A stretch of 64,000 bases of DNA from Streptomyces zinciresistens K42 (GTDB lineage: Bacteria > Actinomycetota > Actinomycetes > Streptomycetales > Streptomycetaceae). Every line of letters starts with the position of its first letter. Position 1 is the first letter of the stretch. Below the pieces are notes generated by a model that was not told the DNA's origin, searched no databases, and saw nothing but the letters and a program-made list of their open reading frames with translations. The stretch is from the NCBI RefSeq assembly GCF_000225525.1, contig NZ_AGBF01000012.1, positions 21,286 through 85,285 of the forward strand, given 5' to 3'. A program made the position numbers and the translations under genes. Positions 50,723-60,723 of this stretch are shown here, one piece after another.

Positions 50723-51916
50723 ATGACGCATTCTGCCTTGGTGGTGGGGGACCTGCGTGTGCAGGTTCTGACGCGTGCGGGAGGGGTCCGGTCGTACACG
50801 ATCGTGTGTGCTGACGGGTCCGTCCATGACGAGGCTGATGGCTTCCTCCGGTTGTACGAGGGGTCGGGGACGCAGAAGACGTACGCGTATTCCCTGGTGG
50901 ACCACTTGCGGTGGTGCCGCCGGGAGAAGCTGACCGCCCAGACGGTGACTCTGCGGGACCTGCTGCGCTACATGGGGGCTGTCGGGGCGCAAGTGCCGAT
51001 GCCGTGGGGGCAGCCCTGGCGCCTGCCGCCGAAGCGTCCGTACGGTGCGTCGGCACTGAAGGTCGCCGCGGCCTGCCTGAAGGGCTTCTACCTGCATGTC
51101 TGCACGGGCAGCGGCGTGAACGCCGAGCTGCGGTCGGCGCTGGCGGTGGAACGGCTGCCGACGAAGGTCGATCGCAGTCGGGCCTTCCTGGGGCACCTGA
51201 TGAAGTCGATGCCCGCCAACCCGCTTGCGCCCGCCAACCGGCCGACGCGCCGGCACCCGAAGATGCTGCCGGACGGCACCAGGCAGAGCCTGCTGGAGTG
51301 CGTGAACACAGCGCGGGACGTCATGGTCGTGCAGTGGCTGTCGGACACCGCCATGCGCATCGGCGGTCTGACCGGCTTGCACCTGGTCGACCTGCACCTT
51401 CGGCAGAACGCGGCTTGCGGGGAGTGCCGGGACCCGCACGTGCACGTCTGCCATCGGGCGGGCAACCAGAACCGCGCGGCGGCCAAGATCAAGCCCGACT
51501 GGCAGATGGTCGACGGCGTGATCACCGGTGGTGAGATCTACCGAGCGAGCCCGGCGATGATCAGCCGCTACTTCACCTACATGACGACGGAGTACACCGG
51601 TGTCGCGGCCGGGCACGGCATGCTGCTGATCCAGCTGAGCGGGCCGCGGCGTGGCGAGCCCTGGTCCGCCGACGCAGCGCGCGGGGTGCTGCGCCGGGCC
51701 GGACGCCGAGCGGGCCTGCCGGGCCGCATCAAGCCCCAAGCGTTCCGGCACCAACTGACCAACGACGTGCTGGACGTGTCCAAGGACCCGATGGTGGCCA
51801 AGGAGGTCGGCAACTGGGCCTCGGCACGCATGGTGGACGAGGTCTACGGGCATCCCGACCTCCACTCGCCGGAGTTCTCGGCGGCCTTGCAGACGGTCTG
51901 GGGTGAAGAGGGGTGA
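50723..51916 (+). CDS. tnpA: Tn554-type transposase A (tyrosine recombinase)
   Basis: A protein of 397 residues. Tyrosine-recombinase features: SDTAMRIGGLTGLHLVDL (first Arg), KPQAFRHQLTNDVL (second Arg) and MVDEVYGHPD (nucleophile Tyr). The usual His of HxxR is Gln here. It is first of three genes in tnpA-tnpB-tnpC order with GTGA coupling, exactly the Tn554 plan. Tn554 inserts by site-specific recombination with two tyrosine recombinases. Confidence 0.85.
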   Translation: MTHSALVVGDLRVQVLTRAGGVRSYTIVCADGSVHDEADGFLRLYEGSGTQKTYAYSLVDHLRWCRREKLTAQTVTLRDLLRYMGAVGAQVPMPWGQPWRLPPKRPYGASALKVAAACLKGFYLHVCTGSGVNAELRSALAVERLPTKVDRSRAFLGHLMKSMPANPLAPANRPTRRHPKMLPDGTRQSLLECVNTARDVMVVQWLSDTAMRIGGLTGLHLVDLHLRQNAACGECRDPHVHVCHRAGNQNRAAAKIKPDWQMVDGVITGGEIYRASPAMISRYFTYMTTEYTGVAAGHGMLLIQLSGPRRGEPWSADAARGVLRRAGRRAGLPGRIKPQAFRHQLTNDVLDVSKDPMVAKEVGNWASARMVDEVYGHPDLHSPEFSAALQTVWGEEG

Positions 51917-54525
51917 GCGCCCCGGCCCTGGCCCTTGCTACGGACTCGACCGCCGGGACGCGCACCACGTCCGATCGGCTGGAGCTTCTCCAGGCCCTGA
52001 TCGCCGGGCCGGCGTTCGACCCAGTACTGCGGCCTGACGTGATCCGGGTCCCGCGTGATCACCCTGTGTACGGCTGGCTGTGCGGGGTGCCGGACTGCGA
52101 GCGCAGCCGGGATACTTGGCGGGACTACTGCTGCGGCCACGCCGCGCAGTGGAGCCGGTTCCAGCAGGAGGGCCGCGACATCGTCGCCTTCTTGAAGGAG
52201 GCCGTGCCGCTCAAGCCCCGCGGTGGACGCCACCTCGGCAACTGCGTGTTCTGCCCCGAGGTGCCGGCCTATAGCGGCAACTCGCTGTGCTTCCTGCACT
52301 CCGCTGCCCTCGTGAAGTGGAGCGCGTTCCAGCGCCGGAAGGGCAGGCCGGACGACTACGAGCTCTGGGCTGCCCGGCAGGAGCCGTTTCCTCGTCTCGG
52401 TGACTGCCTGGTGCCCTCGTGCCCGGAGGGAGCCGGCCACTACATCGGCCTGTGTCCGTACCACTTTCTGCGCTACATCCGGGAGGGCCGGCCGGGAAAC
52501 GCGAAAGCGGTCCACCAGCGCCCCCGCCGCGGCGTGCCCGCGACGTTCACGGTGAACTACGCCGACAAAGCTGTCTTCCGTCACTGGTGCGCAGAGGCGA
52601 CGCCGGCCGGGCGCACGGACGGCGTGCTGTCGCTGCGGGGTCTGCGGCCGCTGGCCGGGGCCGAGTTCAAGTGGGTGCTGCACCGGCATGCCCAGGGGCC
52701 TGCTGAAGGGGCACGCTGGCCGATCAGCGTGGTGCAGCGGCTGGTCACCGAGTGCCAGCGACAGGAGATCAACTCCCTGGCCGACCTGGACCTGGACGTC
52801 ACTCCGCAGCACCCGCGGACCATGGCCCGGGCGATGCTGCACCACCTGCGGCTCGTCTACTTCAGCCGCCAGGACACCAAGGAGGCCGGGTACATCGAGA
52901 CGGACCACTACGGCATTCGGCTCGGCGGCCACTTGAGCTACTTCGACCTCACCTTGGTCAGCCAGCGCTGGCTGCGCGATCTGCTGTGGGACTGGATGGA
53001 CATGCGGCTGACCACCGCCCCGCCCCGGGGCAAGACCGCCTTCACCCGACCGCGACGCGGGTGCGTCGAGCTGAGCGCCTACCTGGAAGCACACACCCCG
53101 AAGGGCGGCCACGACCCCACGCTGCTGCGCAAGGAGCACATGGTCGGCTTCGTCACCGATCAGCGGCACCGTGCCGAGCACGGACTGAAACCGCTGGGCG
53201 TCCACCACAAGGTCCAGCAGCGAGGCGGACCGGTCGATGTCACCAAGGTGCAGGTCGCCGGGATCTTCAGTGCCACCCGCCACGTGCTGCGAGCCGCCAT
53301 GGACGCCGGCGAGACCGAACGCATCGGACTGGCACGGCAGTTCGTTGTGGCGCTGCCCAGCGGCGGGAACGTCCGCGGCAAGCGCCGCCGGCCGTTCTCC
53401 GACGAGGCGGCCCGCGCCCTGGCCGACGACGCCAACCTCACCCGCCTGGACAGCACGGACATCGACGACCGGGGCTTGCGCGACATCTGGGAGACGATCG
53501 TCGTCACCGGACGCCGGGCCAGTGAGGTCCTCACCCTCCGCTTGGACTGCATCGGCCGGTACAAGCAGCTGCCCCTGCTCTGGCACGACCAGACCAAGGT
53601 CGGGCAGCTCGACGAGGGAATCCGCATCTCGGAGCGGATCTACCAGCGCATCGAGGCACGACAGGCCAGGACCCGCGCCCGCTTCGCACAACGCCACGGC
53701 CGTCCGCCGACCCCGGCCGAGGAACTCGAACTGGCTCTCTTCCCGCGCCGTACGGCCAACCGGACCGGTGTGAAGAGCGTCAGCTACGGCTGGTTCCACA
53801 CGCTCTTCCACGCCTGGGTTCTCACCCTGGACATCCCGCACACCGTCGCCCACCAGGCCCGGCACACCCTGGCCACGAACCTGCTCAAGGCAGGGGCGAA
53901 CCTCTCGCAGATCAAGCGCTACCTCGGTCAGGTCTCCGACGCCATGGCCGAGCACTACGCCCACATCGCCAACACCGACCCGCGCCTCAGCGACGCGCTG
54001 CAAACCGTCTGGGTCAGCGGACCAGGCGCCCTCGAACCGGGCATCGTGCTGTCCGGCGGCGAACCCATGACCCGCCAGGAAGCCGAGGCCATGCTCGTCG
54101 ACCTCACCCACCGCTCGACGCCGGCGGAAGGAGGCTTCTGCACCTTCCAGCCCGTCGTCGACGGAGGCGCCTGCCCCTGGAACCTCGACTGCCACAACTG
54201 CGACAAGTTCGTCATGACCGGCGCTGACCTCGTCTACTGGCACCGCAAACGCGAGCACTGGCGCATGCTCGCCGAGGGTGCACCCGACCCGGCCACCCGG
54301 GACTACCTGCACAAATACTTCGACCCCACCGCTCGCGCGATCGACGGGCTGGAGCGCGCCCTGGCCGCGGTGGGCCTCCTCGAAGAAGCCCTCAGCCTCG
54401 ACCTTCGCCGTCCCCAGGACTACTACGGCCGCGTCTGGTCCGCCGCCTTCCGAGCCGGTGAGCTTGCCCACCAGCAGGACGAGTCCGACACCGAGCTCGA
54501 CGACGGCAGCTCCCAGGCCGGCTGA
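51913..54525 (+). CDS. tnpB: Tn554-type transposase B (tyrosine recombinase)
   Basis: A protein of 870 residues, longer than Staphylococcus TnpB (about 630). The C-terminal catalytic domain has GRRASEVLTLRLD (Arg), AHQARHTLATNLLKAG (HxxR) and SDAMAEHYAHI (Tyr). The N-terminus has CGVPDCERSRDTWRDYCCGH and other cysteine-rich segments, perhaps zinc fingers for target recognition. Overlaps tnpA by four bases. Confidence 0.88.
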   Translation: MSAPALALATDSTAGTRTTSDRLELLQALIAGPAFDPVLRPDVIRVPRDHPVYGWLCGVPDCERSRDTWRDYCCGHAAQWSRFQQEGRDIVAFLKEAVPLKPRGGRHLGNCVFCPEVPAYSGNSLCFLHSAALVKWSAFQRRKGRPDDYELWAARQEPFPRLGDCLVPSCPEGAGHYIGLCPYHFLRYIREGRPGNAKAVHQRPRRGVPATFTVNYADKAVFRHWCAEATPAGRTDGVLSLRGLRPLAGAEFKWVLHRHAQGPAEGARWPISVVQRLVTECQRQEINSLADLDLDVTPQHPRTMARAMLHHLRLVYFSRQDTKEAGYIETDHYGIRLGGHLSYFDLTLVSQRWLRDLLWDWMDMRLTTAPPRGKTAFTRPRRGCVELSAYLEAHTPKGGHDPTLLRKEHMVGFVTDQRHRAEHGLKPLGVHHKVQQRGGPVDVTKVQVAGIFSATRHVLRAAMDAGETERIGLARQFVVALPSGGNVRGKRRRPFSDEAARALADDANLTRLDSTDIDDRGLRDIWETIVVTGRRASEVLTLRLDCIGRYKQLPLLWHDQTKVGQLDEGIRISERIYQRIEARQARTRARFAQRHGRPPTPAEELELALFPRRTANRTGVKSVSYGWFHTLFHAWVLTLDIPHTVAHQARHTLATNLLKAGANLSQIKRYLGQVSDAMAEHYAHIANTDPRLSDALQTVWVSGPGALEPGIVLSGGEPMTRQEAEAMLVDLTHRSTPAEGGFCTFQPVVDGGACPWNLDCHNCDKFVMTGADLVYWHRKREHWRMLAEGAPDPATRDYLHKYFDPTARAIDGLERALAAVGLLEEALSLDLRRPQDYYGRVWSAAFRAGELAHQQDESDTELDDGSSQAG

Positions 54526-54534
54526 ACGAAGCCG

Positions 54535-55119
54535 ATGACTTCCACGACCCCGCCCGCTGCTGCCATCGCCGCACGGCGCCGACAGACCCAGCGCAAGCTC
54601 GCCGACGTGCAGACCGCCATCGCCCAGCTCCGCCGCGAGAGCGAACGGCTCACCGTCACGGCCATCGCCCGTCGCGCCGCCGTCTCCAGCACCTTCCTCT
54701 ATGAGAACCCCGAGGCCCGCGCCCTCTGCCAGAACGCGGTGGCCGCCACTCACACGCGACGCGCGCAACGCAGCACCGACGAGCACGACCGCATCGAGGC
54801 GACCTGGCGCGAACGCGCCCTCAACGCCGAGGAGGGCCTGACCCAGGCGCACAACGAGATCAGGTCCCAACGCACCCGCGTCGGGGAGCTCATGGGCCAG
54901 CTCCGCGACACGGAAACGGCCACCGGCAGCGGCGAATCGGTCCAGGCCGTGGTCACCGAGAACGCCACCCTGAAGCGCCGCATCCGCCAGCTGACACAAG
55001 AGCACCGGGCTCTTCAGGAACGACTCGAAGGCTGCCGCGCCAACCTCAGACACGCGGAGACCCGCATCGGCGACCTCGAAGCCGAGCTCGCTGAGCGAGC
55101 CCAGCACGGTCGGGCTTGA
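54535..55119 (+). CDS. tnpC: Tn554-type TnpC (DUF6262-family)
   Basis: A protein of 194 residues. Starts with basic helices (AARRRQTQRKLADVQTAIAQ) and a short helix-turn-helix (VTAIARRAAVSSTFLYEN), then long coiled coils (HNEIRSQRTRVGELMGQLRD). TnpC of Tn554 is a small accessory protein affecting orientation and frequency of transposition. Ten bases behind tnpB. Confidence 0.82.
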   Translation: MTSTTPPAAAIAARRRQTQRKLADVQTAIAQLRRESERLTVTAIARRAAVSSTFLYENPEARALCQNAVAATHTRRAQRSTDEHDRIEATWRERALNAEEGLTQAHNEIRSQRTRVGELMGQLRDTETATGSGESVQAVVTENATLKRRIRQLTQEHRALQERLEGCRANLRHAETRIGDLEAELAERAQHGRA

Positions 55120-55206
55120 GTCGAAGTGGGAGACGATGCGTGCGATCAGGTTTCGGGGGTAAACGGGCTGGGCAATGTGGTGCGCTTCGGAAGTGAGGCC
55201 GGCTGG

Positions 55207-55680
55207 ATGGACCTGGCTGGAGAGGGAGAGGGCCAGCGGTCGCTGGACAGCACCCTCATATCCGTCTCGGCCGCCTTCGAAGGAAGCGAGGAAATCGCCG
55301 AGGCCCGCGATCTGGCCCGATCGTTCCTGACCGAGGTCCAGGCCGTGCACGGGCTCCCGGTCTCCGGCCGAGCCATGGGCATGGTGCAGTTGGTCGTGAG
55401 TGAGCTGGTCACCAACGCCCGCAAGTACGCACCCGGCCCCTGCCTGCTCACCCTGGAGGTCGAAGACGGCGCCGTCCAGGTGCACGTGTGGGACAGCAGC
55501 ACGACCCTGCCGGCCATTCTGCCGGCCGACCCGGGCCGAGTCGGCCAGCACGGACTCGAAATCGTCATGGCGGTCTGCCAGAGCTTCGCCATCGACCGCA
55601 AGCCGGTCGGCAAACGCATCACCGCGGCGGTGGTCCTAGCCGACGACCCGGCCGGAGACGTAGCCGGCCGCCAGCCGTGA
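55207..55680 (+). CDS. HATPase (RsbW-like) protein, possible transposon passenger
   Basis: A protein of 157 residues from ATG with GAGG eight bases upstream; a GTG at 55126 in the same frame would add 27 residues. The GHKL N-box is SELVTNARKYAPG and the G-box-like part is GRVGQHGLEIVMAVCQS. It has the same family as the protein at 5306. It follows tnpC in the same direction and may be cargo. The partner is unknown. Confidence 0.75.
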   Translation: MDLAGEGEGQRSLDSTLISVSAAFEGSEEIAEARDLARSFLTEVQAVHGLPVSGRAMGMVQLVVSELVTNARKYAPGPCLLTLEVEDGAVQVHVWDSSTTLPAILPADPGRVGQHGLEIVMAVCQSFAIDRKPVGKRITAAVVLADDPAGDVAGRQP

Positions 55681-56003
55681 CGGCCAGGCTGGCCACATCG
55701 TGTCCTCACGGACGTATGCGCCGTTGACCGCGGTGACCGAAAGCGTGTACCTCATGCGGCGGCTCCGCTTCCTGCTGCTCTCCCAGCTTCGCCGGGCCAC
55801 CTCTTCCCCGGTTGCACCGGCCGGGACTGCGGCTTCCGGGCATCCTGCGCCAGCATGCCCGGAGGCCGCCTGCTCTCGGACATCGAGCCGAGCCCGCCGA
55901 TCGTGAGCAGAGACGAGACACCTCGTTCGCCGAGGCCGTGACCGGTGCAGTACCCGCCGCCGGAGACTGTGTCCCCGCAACCATGGCGGAGGGGCAACCA
56001 AAA
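55681..56003. other. Gap with no recognised gene
   Basis: About 320 bases between the HATPase and the cadmium transporter. No frame shows protein-like character of any known family. A GGAGGGG ribosome site at 55988 marks the transporter start at its end. It probably contains the transporter's promoter, but no clear hexamers were found. Confidence 0.35.
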
Positions 56004-56600
56004 GTGGATCTGGGCATTGTCGGGCAGGCAGCGGGTCTGTTCGCCGTCACCAACATCGATGACATCCTGATCCTGTCCCTGTTCTTCGCCCCAGGGAGCG
56101 GGGCAGCAGGGCGCGGCCCGCCGGATCGTCGTCGGCCAGTACCTCGGCTTCGCGGCATCCTCGCCGTCGCCGTCGCCGCCGCGTTCGGTGCGACGTTCCT
56201 GCCCGAGTCGGCCATCCCCTATCTCGGACTTCTGCCGCTTGCCCTTGGCCTCAAAGCAGCGGGGCAGGCGTGGAAGCACCGGGGCGACGAAGACGACGAG
56301 CAAGAGGCAATCGAGGGCGGCCCCAAGGCTCTCGAGGTCACCGCGGTCACCTTCGCCAACGGCGGCGACAACATCGGCGTTTACGTCCCGGTCTTCGCCA
56401 CCGCCGGCGTCGGCGGGATGACCGTGTACGCCATCGTGTTCCTCATCCTGGTGGCTGTCTGGTGCTTAGCTGGCCGCTTTTTCGCCACCCGACCCGTCAT
56501 CGCCAAGGCGCTCAGCCGCTGGGGTCACATCCTGATGCGACTGGTGCTGATCGCCATTGGTCTTCTCATCCTCATCGAGGGCGGCGCGTTCGGCCCGTAG
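56004..56600 (+). CDS. cadD: CadD-family cadmium-resistance transporter with internal frame slip
   Basis: About 198 residues. Membrane segments and family motifs: FAVTNIDDILILSLFF, GLLPLALGLKAAG, VTFANGGDNIGVYVPVF, AGRFF and WGHILMRLVLIAIGLLILIEGG. Between about 56103 and 56153 the main frame reads an odd Arg/Pro-rich stretch. The neighbouring frame gives ARRIVVGQYLGFA, the expected family sequence. An extra G near 56105 and a missing G near 56151 would explain it, so it is either sequence error or a damaged gene. Confidence 0.75.
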   Translation: MDLGIVGQAAGLFAVTNIDDILILSLFFAPGSGAAGRGPPDRRRPVPRLRGILAVAVAAAFGATFLPESAIPYLGLLPLALGLKAAGQAWKHRGDEDDEQEAIEGGPKALEVTAVTFANGGDNIGVYVPVFATAGVGGMTVYAIVFLILVAVWCLAGRFFATRPVIAKALSRWGHILMRLVLIAIGLLILIEGGAFGP

Positions 56601-56613
56601 TACGGGCACGGGG

Positions 56614-57143
56614 TCACCGCCCCCGTGATCGGGCGATGGAGGCAGCGAACTTCCCAACGAGGCCGGCTGCCGTACTCAAACCGCCATCGCTCAGAGCGCG
56701 AATGAGCGGAGAGCCGACCACTACTCCGTCAACGGCTTCCAGGCCGACGACGCCGCCGCGAGTTCAGGAGTCGAGACCCTGATGCCGGTCAGCACCGCGG
56801 TGGCCGGAGCAGAGTGCCGAACGGATCGAACGAAACCAGCGAGACTTTCCAGGTCGATCCCGGCCGAGTAACCGGTCCGCTGTCCCGCGACGGCCGGCGC
56901 GTACACGAACCCCGCCGCAGCCCGGCCCGTGACGCTCAACTCGTCAAATTCAGCCTGCCGGTTGGCGAGCAGAGGGGCGCTGATCCCGGCCTCCGCCGCT
57001 GCCGCTGCCGCTACCCACTCTTCCAACCGCTCCGGCGGCACATCCGGAACAAGGCACCCCGCAGCACCGCTGGCGGCCAGCTCACCGGCCATACGCCGCA
57101 GCCCAAGGACCTGGACCGTCGACCAATAGCTCATGACGACCAC
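56614..57143 (-). pseudogene. Second TrpA-like fragment, frameshifted
   Basis: Minus strand: VVVMSYWSTVQVLG, AAGCLVPDVPPERLEEW, AGFVYAPAVAGQRTGYSAG and VLTGIRVSTPELAAA match TrpA. Near 56745 the frame shifts: continuation in another frame gives VDGVVVGSPLIRALSDGG and runs to a stop at 56614. The N-terminal third is missing, cut where the Tn3 transposase tail begins near 57150. Not the other half of the fragment at 49919, because both cover the same domain part. Confidence 0.7.
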
Positions 57144-57149
57144 GGGCGT

Positions 57150-57397
57150 GTCACACCGAGCCGCTGGTGCACGTCAACACCCTGCTGCTGCAACAGGTCT
57201 TGGCCGAGCCGGAGTGGGCGGACAAGCTGACCGATGAGGACCGGCGCGCTCTGACCGCCCTGTTCTGGTCGAACATCAACCCGTACGGCACATTCCGCCT
57301 GGCCATGGACAAGCGTCTGGAACTGCCGCTGTCCTCCGTGGTTCCCGGCCCGCGCCGGGCGGCCGAGGACGCTGCCCGTCCGGCGGGCGCGTCGTGA
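57150..57397 (+). pseudogene. C-terminal remnant of a Tn3-family transposase
   Basis: Reads PLVHVNTLLLQQVLAEPEWA, DEDRRALTALFWSNINPYG and FRLAMDKRLEL. This is the highly conserved end of Tn3-family transposases (NTLLLQ, LTALFW, NPYG). The catalytic domain is absent, so it is a scar of a past Tn3-type insertion. It abuts the truncated trpA-like fragment. Confidence 0.85.
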
Positions 57398-57467
57398 GGG
57401 CCCTGGCACCGCCCGCGGACGCTGCACGCGGCGTGTGCGAGGCCGGAAGCGGCTGAGACACACAAGG

Positions 57468-57510
57468 CCAGGCGCCCGGCGGGGCCGTCACCCTCCCGCC
57501 GGGCGCCTGG
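57468..57510. terminator. Strong hairpin terminator
   Basis: CCAGGCGCCCGGCGGG (57468-57483) pairs perfectly with CCCGCCGGGCGCCTGG (57495-57510) around an 11-base loop. It lies between the Tn3 remnant and the minus-strand cupredoxin genes. Confidence 0.85.
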
Positions 57511-57525
57511 AGTCGTGCGGGCCCG

Positions 57526-57675
57526 TCAGGGCCTCGGCAGCGGCAGGCCGGGCAGGTGCGGGTGCCGCAGGTGCTGCCCGCCGTCGTGGACGTGCTGGGT
57601 GAACGTCTCCGGCCCTGGCCGGCCCACCTCGTCGTAGGCGGACAGCACGCGCTGACGGTCGCCCGTGCTGCCGGG
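57526..57675 (-). pseudogene. C-terminal coding scrap, family unknown
   Basis: The minus strand reads TGDRQRVLSAYDEVGRPGPE and then TFTQHVHDGGQHLRHPHLPG to a stop at 57526. The codon pattern is gene-like, but there is no start before the cupredoxin stop region. It is probably the tail of a lost gene. No family was recognised. Confidence 0.35.
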
Positions 57676-57679
57676 AGTG

Positions 57680-58270
57680 CTACCTGCTGGTGACGTCGAG
57701 TTCGGTGTACATCCCGGCGAGGTAGTGGCCGGGGAGATTGCACACCAGTTCATAGCGCCCGGGACGCAGCGTCAGCGTGGTCCATGCCATCGCGCCAGGG
57801 GCGATGCCGTTCCCCTCGCCCGCTCCGCAGCTGCGGGATGCCTCGCCCAGGCTGTCCGCCTCGTTGATCTTCCCGTCAGGGCCGGTGGGGCGCTCCCCGA
57901 TGACCTGGCCCGGCGGCAGTGGGAGCACCACCACCTCGTGCGCCATGGCGCCGGTGTTCACAACCCGCAGCGACACCGCACCGGCGGAGACCGTGGCGGG
58001 ACGGGCCGCAAGATGCATCATGCGCATGCCGTACCCGCCGGGAGCGCCGCCCATCATGCCCCGCCCCATGTCGCTCGCTGTCACGTCCACCACCCGGCCC
58101 GGCAGCGGGGGCGCACTGCAGCGCGTTCCTTCGGCGCGCCATGCCGCAGGAGCCGTATGGCGGAAGGAGCCGGTGCCGGCCAGCACCATGGTGGTCGCAA
58201 TGCCCAGCACCAGTGCGGCAACCGCCCCGGCGATGATCAACCATGTGCCGCGCCGGCGGTCCGGGTTCAC
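57680..58270 (-). CDS. Membrane-anchored cupredoxin-like protein
   Basis: A protein of 196 residues from GTG. A membrane helix (GTWLIIAGAVAALVLGIATT) anchors it. The outer domain ends in a type-1-copper-like sequence: TGAMAHEVVVLPLPPGQ (His) and RYELVCNLPGHYLAGMYTEL (Cys, His, Met), the ligands of a blue copper site. An M/G-rich section (GRGMMGGAPGGYGMRMMH) may bind copper too. The start overlaps the SHOCT gene by four bases. Probably electron transfer or copper handling. Confidence 0.82.
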   Translation of the reverse strand: MNPDRRRGTWLIIAGAVAALVLGIATTMVLAGTGSFRHTAPAAWRAEGTRCSAPPLPGRVVDVTASDMGRGMMGGAPGGYGMRMMHLAARPATVSAGAVSLRVVNTGAMAHEVVVLPLPPGQVIGERPTGPDGKINEADSLGEASRSCGAGEGNGIAPGAMAWTTLTLRPGRYELVCNLPGHYLAGMYTELDVTSR

Positions 58271-58548
58271 CGGTGCTCCCGCAGCAGCGCGAGCCGTCGT
58301 TTGTACTCGTCTTCGTCGATTTCCCCGCGGGCGAACCGCTCGGCCAGCAGGTCCTCGGCCCGCCTGCTTCCCCATCCCGGCTCACCGGACGAGGGAGATC
58401 GTTCGAACCGGTGGTCGTGATGGGCACCGCTGAAGTAGCGGACGAGCGCGACGATGCCGAAGATCACCAGCGCCCAGAACAGCACCATGAACACGGCCAT
58501 GAAGAACCAGCCGCCCCAGCCCCCGTCGTACCACATCACGCCGATCAC
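58267..58548 (-). CDS. Small membrane protein with SHOCT domain
   Basis: A protein of 93 residues. One long membrane helix (GGWFFMAVFMVLFWALVIFGIVALV) is followed by a C-terminal SHOCT motif (AEDLLAERFARGEIDEDEYKRRLALL). These proteins commonly sit next to copper and heavy-metal genes in actinobacteria. It is coupled to the cupredoxin gene. Confidence 0.85.
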   Translation of the reverse strand: MIGVMWYDGGWGGWFFMAVFMVLFWALVIFGIVALVRYFSGAHHDHRFERSPSSGEPGWGSRRAEDLLAERFARGEIDEDEYKRRLALLREHR

Positions 58549-58595
58549 CTACTCTCGGCCCGCCTACAGCTGTGAGCTCTCCTTTTCCAGGATGA

Positions 58596-59933
<1,338 letters not shown>

Positions 59934-59970
59934 GCCGTGGTGCCCCGGTCCCGACCGCCCGCCTGGCTTG

Positions 59971-60723
59971 TCAGGTGAGGGCGTCGATGAGCATGAAGGC
60001 GGCCACGGCCAGCAGTACGACGGCGAAGGTGCGCTGCAGCAGGGTGCCGGTGACCTTGGCGGCCAGGCGTTTGCCGTCCCAGGCGCCGAGGATCGCCGCC
60101 CCGGTGAAGGGGCCGATCACCGCCCAGTTGACGCCGGCGGTGGTGGCGCCGCGGGTGGCCAGGGACGCCAGCGAGTTCGCCGAGATGACCAGCAGGCTGG
60201 TGCCGACGGCGGCCTGCATCTCGAACGCCAGCACGGTGACCAGGGCCGGCACGGCGAGGAAACCTCCGCCGACTCCGAGCAGTCCGGTCAGCGCGCCGAG
60301 CCCTGCGCCGGTTCCGGCGGCCTTGGCGGGCTGTGCCTCGCCGCCCGCCGGGCCGGCGGCGGTGCGGCTGGGGCGCAGCATCCTGACGGCGGCGAGCGCG
60401 GCGATGGCAGCGAACGCGGCGGTCAGTAGCGATTGGGGCAGGCGGGATGCCGCGGCTCCGGCTGCGGCCGCGGGCAGGAGCCCGGCCGCGGCGAACAGGG
60501 CGCCAGCTTTCCAGCGGACGTTGCCGGTGCGGGCGTGGGCGTACAGGGCGGTGAGCGAGGTGGCGGTGACGATGATCAGGCTGGCGGTGGTGGCGGCGGC
60601 CGGGGTGAAGCCGAGCAGGTAGATCAGGGCCGGGACGGCCAGGACGCTGCCGCCACCGCCGAGCGCGCCGAGCGCGAGCCCGACCACCGCCCCCGCGATC
60701 AGGGCCAGGATCAGGGCACTCAC
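59971..60723 (-). CDS. TauE/SafE-family membrane exporter
   Basis: A protein of 250 residues from GTG. It has two repeats of helices, each with a glycine motif (LGALGGGGSVLAVPALIYLLG and LLGVGGGFLAVPALVTVLA), the hallmark of TauE/SafE sulfite or sulfoacetate exporters. In cst operons it removes sulfite made by the persulfide dioxygenase. It overlaps the rhodanese gene by four bases. Confidence 0.88.
   Translation of the reverse strand: MSALILALIAGAVVGLALGALGGGGSVLAVPALIYLLGFTPAAATTASLIIVTATSLTALYAHARTGNVRWKAGALFAAAGLLPAAAAGAAASRLPQSLLTAAFAAIAALAAVRMLRPSRTAAGPAGGEAQPAKAAGTGAGLGALTGLLGVGGGFLAVPALVTVLAFEMQAAVGTSLLVISANSLASLATRGATTAGVNWAVIGPFTGAAILGAWDGKRLAAKVTGTLLQRTFAVVLLAVAAFMLIDALT

Noticed and set aside
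49919..51865. A very long minus-strand reading frame across tnpA.
   Set aside because: Only its first third (TrpA) is protein-like. The rest is the antisense of tnpA, whose recombinase motifs are clear, and long antisense frames are common in GC-rich DNA.
51844..55551. A minus-strand open frame of more than 1200 codons.
   Set aside because: It is antisense to tnpB and tnpC, both with clear family motifs. Its sequence is Gly/Val/Arg-rich shadow coding.
49919..57143. The two TrpA pieces as halves of one gene split by the transposon.
   Set aside because: Both contain the same strands (VVVMxYW, PDxP, GxVYAPA), so they cannot be parts of one copy.
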